Positions 34,221 to 45,608 of a stretch of DNA of 64,000 bases are shown one piece after another. Source of the DNA: Corylus avellana (taxonomy: Eukaryota > Streptophyta > Magnoliopsida > Fagales > Betulaceae); assembly GCF_901000735.1 (NCBI RefSeq), contig NC_081543.1:13605574-13669573 (forward strand), given 5' to 3'. The position numbers were made by a program, and so were the translations under genes. The notes below the pieces were generated by a model. The model did no database searches. It was given only the letters and a program-made list of their open reading frames with translations, and was not told the origin of the DNA. Each line of letters opens with the position of its first letter. The stretch's first letter is position 1.

Positions 34221-37200
34221 CTAGCACCTAATCTCATAAGAACCAGCTTTGGTAATATAGCGAACCCACTCAACAGTGTTGTAGCCACTCTTCTCCCATA
34301 CCTGTAGAAAATTTGTTAGTAAAACCAATGAGCTAAATGCCACATTTTCAAATAAAATTTGGGCATACTGCTAAAGCCAAAAAAAAACAATTACCTTGAG
34401 GAAACGGACACGTAAACCGGATGCTGTGAACATGGGAACCTGCAGAAACAATGTTTCAAGAAGTCAGTTGTCCACCTTTTGTGTAGACCTGCAATGACAT
34501 GGTTATCTACATGCACACGCAGCAGATCATGTTAAATACTAAAAACTGAAGGTTGAAAAATGGTGGTGTATTTCTAGTTAGCTCCCCCATACTCTCCTTG
34601 TGCCATAACTTTTGGCCATATCAAAGGACCAAATAATTAATAATCCAGAAAACTAAACAGATTTAAGCACTAGAAACCTCATAACATATCCTACTCAACA
34701 TGTACATGTAAGGGTCTAGAAACATGTACATGCATGCACAATACGTCTGATGTTATGGGGAAAAAGTTTTGAGAATGACATGGAGCATCGGTTTCCATAA
34801 TTACTCCAAAAAATTTATTAAATTAATCAGATGCCAAGTCCTACATTTCTTCTTTTCTCTAACCTCATTTGGGATGTCAAGAAAGCCAAATCAATGACTT
34901 TAATGGTGCACGTCTGGCACCCACACCCTTTTGACTTCCATTTTATCTATGTCTTCCAAACCACATAATGGTACACAAATTAACATAAGAGAACATGTTT
35001 GAGTATACTCAAGCAACTTGAGTACTATGAACATGCTGCAAACAGTTGGCAAAAAACCAGGCACCACTTATCAGGTAAGGAGAATGACATGCAAAAGACA
35101 TGTCCTAACTCAATAGCGAATTAAATCTTGTTCGCAGAAAGCAAGAAAAACAGAGGTTAAGCCAAGTAACTCAAGAACGATAAATGATACATAGAAAGAC
35201 TTTCACAAAATGAAAATGTTAATGTACAAAAAGTTTTACAGAATTGCTTTTACAAACTGGCAATGATCTTTGGATCTCCTTTCCCCATAAATGAAGGGGT
35301 AGACAGACAGCCAACAGTACAATTCCAAATGGGCGTGAATTGTATATGCTTATTAAAAGAAATACTTCTACAAACATATAGCAGCTAAATTGTCAGCTCA
35401 TGGCATATCACACAACACCATCGGTATGCATGCATTTGATGCAAGACTAGCAGGTTACCACAAGTTATTTTCTCTGAAACTCAATATTTACATATCAACA
35501 AACTGTAGAAGGGTGAACAAGACATTATTGCAGCTTAAGACTTAATTTACGGTCCTTAGTTGCACAGATAGCTGAATCTGGATCTTTTTTTTTTCTCTCT
35601 TTTTTTTTTTTTTTTTTTTTTGATAGGTAAAAATGTATATATCAAAAACCCGAAGGGGCTCAACACAATTACACACGGAGTATAAGAAGAGAGCGCCTAG
35701 AAGCGCCCGAGAAAAACCTTGAGCTCACAAGGAGCCCCCACCCTAGAACCCTCAAAGCAGACACCCACAGGACAATTACACACGGAGTATAAGAAGAGAG
35801 CGCCTAGAAGCACCCGAGAAAAACCCTGAGCTCACAAGGAGCCCCCACCCTAGAACCCTCAAAGCAGACACCCACAGGAAGCACCCTACACAAAGGACTA
35901 CAACCCAAGACCCAAACAAAAACCTACAATACACACCCTACACGACGGCCAACACAATAGACAAGGTTGATGGAGCTGTCTAAGCTCAACAGCTCACTCT
36001 CGCCCTTAGACATCGCCACTAACAGCTCCTGCATCCGCGGCAACTCCTTAGAGCAATCCGGGGGGAGTGATTCATTGCACTTATTTCTTCTATTCTCGTC
36101 AAGAAGGTCTCTTGTATCCTACTTGTCCACTTGGGTGACACCCCCTTGGCATTTTCCAATGCATTACATTTGTCAACTAAAAATATATATCCTCATCATT
36201 TTTGTTATTGTCATTATCAAAAATTTCAGAAAACACCTTAAGTGCAGTGGAGAAAAGGATTGTTGTCACTGGTGGATTTATAAACGATAGCAATAAGCAT
36301 ACAAAAACATTCGAAGTTCAGTTTAGCAGTTTATGAACCAATTGACTGATGATCCATCCCTCATTTATACTGACTTCGGCAACATTCTATCCTAGTCAAA
36401 TCTATAAAAATTGTTCTTCCCAATCATATGCTTATATAACATGCTATAAAGACTATGAAATACAAAACAATCATAAATGCATGTCCATTTTCATGGGAAT
36501 GTGGAAGTGGCAAACAGTAATTAATTAATCACCTGGAACTCCATCTGAATTGGTGGCCTTGTCCAAGATTTCTTTTCTGCCATCGTGGAAATCAGCTCAA
36601 CTTCTGCACTCATTGTTGGTTCAGTTTGCCCCGGAAATTTTCTTATCCTACAATATTTCGAAACCACTAATTGAGAACAAAGCTAATTCAACGTATAAAA
36701 ATAAACAACTAATAGAACGTATTGGAAAAAAATATTTTATAACTACAATTTCTACAATCCCAGCTAGATCAATCGTGGAATATATATTAATCCTTTTAGC
36801 TCTCTGGGCTTATCTTTAGAGTAGTTTTTAAAATACTTCTATAAGAAAACAAGAAATGAAGTTGAATAGGAACAAACAGAAGTTAGCAAACTAAGACACT
36901 CACTTCCAAACCAAGCAATCAATAGCCGCATTGTACTTTGCTCGACCTGATGTCACTTGGAAACTTGTTTTTGCTGTTTGTTTTGGTACTGGAATTTTGA
37001 TGACAACACCAAGCGCAAACATTTTTGCACCAAAGACACTCTTTACCTGAACATAAACATACATAAGTTAATGGGAAAGCTGTTCACATTAGAAGTTTGA
37101 CAAATTCAAAATGTTAAATTACAAACCTTAACATTTACTTCCATGCGTGTTCGACCAAGTTCCTTAATTGTTGGCAATACCCGGAATGGAAGATTAACAC

Positions 37201-40200
37201 CCTCAGTAATACGATACCTATGGTAGATATAATGATAGTGGGCTTAGTTATAACCAAAAAATTAAATAATAATAATAATAATAAATTGATTTAAAAAAAA
37301 AAAAAAGATGGAATGTCTGGCACCACTAAACATGCACGGCACATCTCTGATGTTATTGAAAAATGTCCATATTACTAACAAGATAAGAACAAACAGTTAG
37401 CTTATAAGAAGCTAATCACATAAAATTTGTGCAACACCAAGTGATAGAAGCAGTTCAAAATACAAATTTCAATGTATACAAATATATGAGCCGCCAGTGC
37501 TAAGTCTCCCATTAACAAGTATCTATATTTACTTATTAAAATTAAAAATTTAAAAATTTAAAAAAATTTAAAAATTTTTTTAAAAAAAAAAGTATCTCAC
37601 ATCTATGATTTATCGAAAAGGAGATTCCAAAGGCCAAGTAAGATAAAAATAACAGAACCATAGAATAAAGGCAAAAATGAATCTTTAAGTGGAAGAAAAG
37701 CAAACAATTGCTGACACAAAGTAAACACCCATAGTCACAGATATCATTTGGTGATTCATACATCAAAATAATATATCCCCCTCAAGGATGTGCCAGATAT
37801 ATGGCAGAATATTGGCCTCTCATTTATCATCTCCAAAAGTTAGGGCGAGATTCATGTGATATCATGCTTGATTATGACAGGTCATGTTCTCATTTGATAA
37901 TATCACTGATAAATTGAATGCCAATAGAAACACCAAGTTCGTAAATCTCTCTGGCTACCAGATCCAAAGATATTTGAAATAAAATTTTACTATCTTATCA
38001 TCACAAGAGGCAAACAAACAACATTAACAAATTTCAAATTGTTCTCCTTCGAAATTTCTATGTATGGCAGATAACTTCAAAATGGGATAAACACAACAGA
38101 AAAAAGTTTACAAAATTGAAAATTCCAAGGGGAAAGAGGAGGGGTGGGAGTGCATACATTACTGCCAATTAAAAATATGGTACACAGGTATATAAAACAT
38201 AATACTATGTGAGAAATTTGTGAGCGTACTTCATCAATTCAAATTCACCATCTGGTGGCACAAAACTCACAGTCTTCTCTGAGTTAAACCTCGTCAAATT
38301 CACGCATTGATGGAAAGTAACGTCATCGAGCTCAATTGTTTTGCCGCTGCAAAAAGTAGCATTGCCAAAAAGAAAGTAGTCAAACAAAAATCTAAAGATA
38401 GTGTCTTGCACAATCCAGCATTGCATAAGTTCTTGAGTAATTTGAAGTAAATTTGTGCAAGGCAAAAATGCATGCTCAATGTCTTGAACCAACAGATCTA
38501 GTTTTTCCTTAAAAAGATAATGTTATGATAATAACATAAACATAAGCAAAGCATTCTTTATGTACGTTGTAAAAATACAAAAATAAAAGGTATACTCTAT
38601 CACAAAAATATTAGCAACAAAATAGAAATTAATTGGAAAACAACAAAAGAAAAGGTGGCAGAAACAATTTTCTAAAACTACAAATACTAAGAGATGGATA
38701 ACATTAATTGGCACCTCATATACAAAAAACAAAAAAATAATGTTCTTTGTTACAAACCATTGAATTTAAACCTCTTAAAATTTTGATTGCTGATGCAGTT
38801 CAAAATAAAAAAGTTTAGGATCTATTTTGAAAATGGAACACTCCCTCCTCCCCCCCGGCCACCCCTCCACCCCCAACTCCCCAACACAAGGAAAGAGAAA
38901 AATAAAGGTAGTAAAGAAAGTAACAAATAATATAATAAGTAATCTGATTTCTTAATGAGAATAACACATTGCAGCAATCGAGATAACAAATGGATGAGGC
39001 AATGAGCAAAGGTCGACTCAAGTATTCCTTTGGCTTTTTATGGCTTGTTTCTTTGTGTGCTACACAAACATAACGAGCTAGTTACAACAATATCAAAAGA
39101 TAAAAGTTCAAGATGAACACCAAGTGGAAAAATTGCAAAGAAAAAAATCAACTTTTATCAAGGAAACACTAAGTTAGGTGTTTTTTCCGTGTACTTCTTT
39201 TGTTCTTAGGCCCCCTTTGGTTTTTCAATGAAATTCGTCAAAAAGAAAAAGAAAAAGTGGTTGATAGAAAAATAAAAGACGTAGAAGGCAGAGTAGTGAA
39301 GAATTAGAAAGGTAAATTACCTTTTAGTAGGACGGGATTTAAGCTGTGACTCTTTCTCGAGGCCAATTTTATCATTCAAACCCAACTTTAAATCAGGCAT
39401 TCCAGACAGGAAGCACTTCATAAGAATTTTTCCCGTTACATCACAGCGCAGAACACTACCTATATTTAGAAAACAGATTATACGTGACAAAACTAGGAAT
39501 GACCAGGTGCAAAATACCTCCAAAAAGCACTACCCACCTTTTGAAGACATAAGAAGATTTACACTTTCCACAATATCCAGAAAGACCTGTACAGTATAAA
39601 TGTTAAAAGAACATGACAGAATGACCATATCCAATACAGAAAAGAGATGGAAAATTAAAATCACCTCATTCTTTTTATAAACTAGGCCTTCTCTCCGCCA
39701 ACCAACAGCACCCGTAACTTGCAAGGTTGCATTTGGAACAGGTTTATCTGTAGGCTATTTTTTTTTTTTTCATATGGCAGAAATAAATTATCAAAGCCTA
39801 TTGAAATGATAAACACCAGGAAGAATAAATCAAATCTTCATCTGATGCAAGGATATCAGACATACAATGTAACATACTTCTGAAAACATAAAATTCACAA
39901 AGGAAAAGGTTCTAGAAGACTGCTAATAGGCATTCATCGATCAGATAACCAAATCCTGAAATATATAACTAACAACTAACCTTGGATGAGAATGGTGAGC
40001 GCACTCCTTCCTGAGTAATGTAAAGCTTTAAAATCTCTGGAGATAGATTTTGTGGGTAACCAAAATCCATAATTTCTGTAATTAAAGGTAGATACCAATC
40101 ATTAACACATTCACATTATGATCTTGATTCTGATTGAAAATAAAGCATGTGACTTTTCATTTGCCAAATAATGATTGGCTTAAGAGGTAAACTTTTAACA

Positions 40201-43020
40201 AGCAACAGAATAGATGTGCCATTGACACACACACAAATCATATTTAACAAGAAAATAACAGGAGCATGCAAGCATGACAAATACAGGCACATCTCATAGT
40301 TCACAAGCTATATAAAAGATTCAGGCATACACACAAGCATGCAAAAAGCAATTGCTTGCATATGCCAACTAACAAGTAGAATAATGATACATTAGTGATA
40401 GTCATTTATGCTAACAACATTGGCTTTTACTGCTGGAATTTATACTAGACTTTGCAATTATTTGTTGAGTTGTTTAAGCCATTAACGTTTTCAAATAAAT
40501 TATAATTTGCTACCCAAATTGTATGAAAGTAATTAAATAAGTATAAACACAAGCATCATTGTAGCCTAAAAGAAATTGGTTATACTATTTTCGAAGAGGT
40601 CTTCAGTGAAATTCATGCCAATTATGTTTTCCCAATGACACAAAAAAAAAAAAAAGGTTTTATAGGGCAAAATTAAACTAGCCAGTTATGTTTTTCCAGG
40701 TCACATGGGTCACTGACAAACCAGCCCAACCAAATGGCTTTGACCAAGTTTTGGCCACATCTGATGCAATAGAATGTTTGCCTCTCTTGTATACTTTTTG
40801 TGTATGAGGGCTTTGCCTTTTTCTATAAATAAATTATTATTCAAAGTTCCCAGTCACCAGTTCAACAGCCCGATCCATCCAGGTTAATCCAAGTCTAAGA
40901 GCTATGGGTAAAATTACACATGGAAATAGTTGAGCGCATTTGCCTCTGAAATTTACATACCATCCAGTAACTCATAAATGAGAACAAAATTATTACGGAT
41001 TGCATCTTCATCAAAAGCCCCCCCAAAATAAGATTTAAAAAGTGCAACAGCCTGCAAAGGTAACAGGAGAAGCATTAGCATCATCTACCAAATTTCTTCC
41101 AAAAATTGGGAATATTTTGAGAACTCTATTAACCACTCAAAGCATATAAGCTAAAGACATCAACCATCACCTAACAATAAATTATGCATAATAAGATCAT
41201 GTTTCCAGTATGCCTATGGATGTTTTTTTTTTTTTGATGAATAGCATGCCTGTGGATGTAGAGAAATTAATTTGGACTATGATTTAAATACAAACACAAC
41301 TATAGATACTGAAATATGAATGCCAGCAGATTTTATTTTATTTTATTTTTTTTGTAAATTACTCACGCACCCAATAGGTCTCTACTTATGACCTCATTCT
41401 CCACCCTCTTCTTACTGGGGGACGATGTGTCTTTTGAGCTATAGCTCATTAGCACCAGATAATTAATAAGACTCAATATGCCTTTTGACATATCAACTGC
41501 ATCTATGTGCAAACTAAAGCATATAACCTTTAACTCCAGATTCATCTACTTCTCCATTAAGGAAATTTTAGAAGCTCATCTAGCCTAACCTGGCTGAATA
41601 AATATAGAAAAACTTTCTGGAAAAAAAAAAATCTTGAAATCTATTTTGAAAAAGGTTAAAGACACAACCACAGAAGAATGTAAATCACAAGGAGAAGCTG
41701 ACTACCTCAACAACAAACTTGAAAGCACAAGCTACATTTGCATTGCTGCTGACAACAATCACAATGTAGACATTGCTGATTCTCATATAAAAGAAAGAGC
41801 AACCACCAATCTGCCGCACAGGACATGTACCAAGTTCTTTGGTTTGCATTATATGCATCCGGAAAGCATCAACCATATTTCCCCTGACATAAAGTATAAG
41901 AGTTCTTATTTTAGAAGTCCATAAAGTATAAGAGTTGGTATATAGAAGCTGGGCTACAAAGAAATTGACGAGCATAAATAAAATTATTTTACATAAAACC
42001 CAAAAAAAATGCTAGCAGAAAGTTTCCACATGAAGCTTCAACAGGTCAACTAGGCAGCAGAGAGCTTCAACTAATTTGCCATTTTTTGAAACAGATACAC
42101 TTCTATACAAAATTAAACCAGAGTAACAATGTGACAGTTTTCACAGAAAGTTTTGATCACATGATTAACAGTCTATAACTGGTATCTAAAATAAATGCAC
42201 TTGCATATGAAATTAGCAGTTGCAACATATCCTCAAAGCATTATTTGAACAAGACTTCGTGCCCAAACCAATTAAAAACTTGATGCAACAGCAAGGTAAA
42301 CAGGCCACCTAAGCCAAAGCAGCAAAGCATGTACTATGACAGAACAAAACTTAATGCACTAACGCCATAAACTAGACCTGCTATTCGAAGACCATCACTC
42401 CTACTCCACAAGAAACAACTTCAAATTTTCTTAAGAGGCTCAACCACATAGGAAGAGACTGGAAAAGGTATATACCAGTGCCTGCACCAATAAGGCCTTC
42501 TCATAATCCGTAGATTGAGAACAAACTACAAAACTATATACCATTTAATTTCATCCCAAAAAATTAATTTGGTAATCACTGCCATCAATCTTAGCTGCAT
42601 GAACAATAGGATCACAAATGCACATACACTTCTATAGTATGTAGAACAAACTATGCACCCATGTCCAACATGTGATCTATATTCAGTACACTTTCATTGC
42701 GTTTTGTAACCTAAATGAAAGCACAACATACCCATTACACAGATACTTTTACCCACAAAAACAGCTAACCCATTATCCAAAAACCTTCTTTGAACACATA
42801 AAACCAGCTATTAACAACAAAATCCTGTCTCACATCAATGCATCACATACTTGAATTTAAGCATCATTTTACACATAACCCATCAAATTCTACATCCATA
42901 ACACCAAAAATTAACGATAAAGATAGAGAGTAATCACCCGACATCGTCGCGATAGAGGCGATTAATGAGGACATCACCTCGGAGGTTCAGGAAGTATATA
43001 GCCGAAGCCGCCACCGGCAT
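34221..43020 (-). CDS. AP2M: AP-2 complex subunit mu (clathrin adaptor), 13 exons, 438 aa
   Basis: Coding exons, in transcript order: 43020-42938, 41883-41706, 41051-40961, 40075-39981, 39754-39665, 39586-39538, 39459-39321, 38346-38230, 37217-37127, 37046-36904, 36647-36533, 34439-34395, 34301-34221. All junctions are GT-AG and the sum is 1317 nt, 438 codons plus TAG, the length recalled for the Arabidopsis protein. It starts [16 protein letters not shown] and ends SYEIRC. The N-terminal longin-like domain covers about residues 1-140 ([16 protein letters not shown]); the mu homology domain follows from about 170 to the end. AP2M is the medium chain of the AP-2 tetramer at the plasma membrane and binds YxxPhi cargo signals for clathrin-mediated endocytosis. 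The frame is intact and probably functional. Introns hold several transposon fragments; UTRs were not mapped. Confidence 0.96.
35596..36075 (-). mobile_element. Retroposon fragment in AP2M intron 11, with internal tandem duplication
   Basis: Poly(T) at 35596-35622, then GATAGGTAAAAATGTATATA, the inverse of a common plant LINE 3' end (ACCTATC plus poly(A)). Going away from the tail, 35665-35771 and 35772-35878 are a 107-bp tandem duplication. The far part (about 36073-35939, minus) reads as an open tail of about 44 codons ([16 protein letters not shown]) ending in TAG. Class is uncertain, and it is 5'-truncated. Confidence 0.62.
37395..37612 (+). repeat. Repeat R1, uninterrupted copy in AP2M intron 8
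   Basis: AATCACATAAAATTTGTG, TTCAATGTATA, ATATGAGCCGCCAGTGCTAA and TCTCCCATTAA run without a break, and represent the empty version of the LINE-B target. An A/T-only stretch (about 37520-37590) lies between two AAGTATCT copies, which looks like a separate small insertion. The end is near TCTCACATCTATGA. Confidence 0.66.
41210..41258 (-). mobile_element. Very short LINE 3' stub with target duplication, AP2M intron 2
   Basis: The 23-bp insert (poly(T) then GATGAATAGC, 41223-41245) is flanked by ATGCCTATGGATG (41210-41222) and ATGCCTGTGGATG (41246-41258). This is the expected product of target-primed reverse transcription that stopped almost at once. Confidence 0.65.
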
Positions 43021-45608
43021 GTCTGATCCAGTGGATCGCGTAAGAAACCAAAATACAAAAACACCGATCAGATGGACGGTGAATGAGGGGTGGGTGGGAA
43101 GTCAGATCTGGAGAACGGATGCGTGCGCGAATACAGCGTCGGAATTGGTCGTGCTCTTGGATGTGAGGGACAACGAAGAACGAAAAGTTTCAGGTCGCAG
43201 AGCTGCAGTCAGCGCATTCGGTCTTAGTTTGTATCTCACGCGAGGCGAGGCTAGCGGCACGTGCCGTTCAAATGAAAATCAGTGCAAAAGAGTTGGGGGC
43301 TTGGGGCCCGGGTCGCAAAATTTGTGTCTCGTCTTTTTTATTTTTAAAATACTTTTGGGGGAAAAATGAAAATTAAGAAAGTATTTTGATGGGGTTATAT
43401 TTGAAAAAAATATTATTTATAGGGTCCATAAAAGGAAATTTGCTTCGTGAATTAATAAATTTTTCTCAAAAAATAAAAGTATTTTTTTTAAAATAAAAAA
43501 CGAGATCTACTAAAGTTAACATCTATTATATAGGTGGAGACAATCATTCCAATAAGACCACGCATCATAAAACGGATGTCACTAATTTGATTTTTTTTTT
43601 TTTTTTTAATTTTTCTCTTCTTACACGGGCATATTAAAAAAGAAAAAGAAAAAAAAAAAGCTGCAAAACAAATTGACAGTCATTGTAGCGGCGGCCACGA
43701 TAGCTACCTTATAAATCTAATGGTTATTATCAGGCTGTCAAATAAATGTAGTGACTATGCAAGGTCCTTAAAGAGAATGGCAACCATCGTGATTGTCACC
43801 ATGCAAATTTGATGGCCATCAAGGGAATGTGAGAAAGATCAATGACCGTTATAGAGGTTGCTACGCATATATGATGGCCATTGCAAGGCCGCTACGCGAT
43901 CACTATCATTTGGCAACATTAAAGTAGCTGATTAGGCAACTTCTAGTCGTGAGGACTAGGCTCTAATTTTTTATATTTTGCAATTTGTGGTTTTTTTTTT
44001 AATAATAATAATTTGTTAGCGGAAGAGACATCTAAAATATGTTTAGTAACCATATTTTGATAAGTGTTTGCAACATTTGTAAAGTGAGAAAGTGTTTTTG
44101 AAAAGTTCACCAAACACGCCCATACTAGACTATAAGGGGCAGACTGCAATAACGAGACTCTATGCTCTGAGAGTCTGAGGGGCATTTTGCAGAAAACTTG
44201 CAAATAGAAGGGATTGAGAAAACAAAAAGTTGGGACTTGTAGAGCTCTTTCCCATTTTACCAGAATATAGCTAATAAATACCTCTTTTTCTCCTTTCAAA
44301 TATTTTTTCGATAAACAAAATACAAAAAAAAAAAAAAAAAATTCAGAAAAAACAAAACACACAATATTTTCTAAGACATTTTCTACACGTTCCTATATAA
44401 ATATTTTGAAAAATCATGAGCATATTTTGTTAGATGTAGAGACTAATCATTACTTAAAAAATTAAACAAATTTAGAGAGAGAAGCGTAGTTAAACCAAAG
44501 AGGGAAAGAGGATGCTTACGTGCCACCCTAACAAGATAAAGATGGTTTTGCAGCCACCCCCAACAAAACAGAGGGGGGTGATCACGCAACCATCCCAACA
44601 TGATATTGTATTTTTATTTGTGTGTGTGTGTGTTTTTTTTTTTAATGTGGATCCCACAAACAACACTTTTCGAATGTAACATTCACTGAAAACACTATAA
44701 AAAAAACATTCTTTCAATTGTCACTTATTCAAAACTACCATAAAAAAACTTTACCAAAGATAGTCTCATCTCTCATTGTTCGGTTGTTGATGCAGTACCT
44801 TATTATAAACTAGGGTTAAGAAAACTCATATTGACGATGAGTAGGCTCGATCAATGAGTAGGACTCAACAAACCCTATTGATCTATCATTAACTAAGATC
44901 ATCGATCATTTAGGTGATCATATAGTGTAAATTTCAGAGAAAAAGTAACTAGTCAATCGCTCTAAAGTAAATGATCGATCAATGTGGCATGAGACACGTC
45001 AAAAGCCCTAATGATCAATTGGTAAAAGTAAATGATAGATCGATGTGGTGCGAAGCCATGTCCGATTAAATTGAAAACTCTAGTCATTGATTAATACTCC
45101 ATGTGGGTGAGAGACATTATGCAATTTAAAATATGTCCAAAACTTCCGAAAATAAATGGATGGCTATTTAAGACGCATTTAAGAAAATTATCCCATAATG
45201 CTGATATGTTTGTTTTAACCAATCTTATAATCCGTCTTATTAAAAAATTAACTAAAATTGTACCGTTAGTATTGTAAAATAGATTAGATGTAGATTAAAA
45301 ATGTCATTTATAGTATTAATCTTTATTTGATGACTGAGTGATAATTTGGACAAAAAAAATAACGAAAATAATTTCTGAAGTAACGAAAATTTGTGGAGTA
45401 ATTAAAAAAAAAAAACAGCAAAATACAAAAAAGTCCACCCCGGCCACGACCATTTATGTCCACTTCCCAAACCCCCACTCTCTCTTTCTCGCACTCCTGC
45501 AAGATCATCTCCATCTCCCACAATCTTATCGTCTTTTATTCAATTTTGTTGAACTCATAATACTGGAGTCAACCAGTTTTTTCTCTGACCCTCGATCGAT
45601 TCCTTCCG
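43021..45608. promoter_or_regulatory. Divergent intergenic region, AP2M and the 45.6-kb gene
   Basis: The start codons of the two genes face away from each other with 2.6 kb between. The first 300 bp next to AP2M is GC-richer, likely 5' UTR and core promoter. Then come AT-rich sequence, poly(T) runs (43592, 43990, 44320 region), a CCACCC-rich block at 44520-44600 and an imperfect duplication around AGTAAATGATCGATCAATGT / AGTAAATGATAGATCGATGT (44965-45050). No further gene could be supported. Confidence 0.45.

Noticed and set aside
42965..43369. 134-codon plus-strand frame near the AP2M start
   Set aside because: It is antisense to AP2M exon 1 and its promoter region, with no recognisable protein family.
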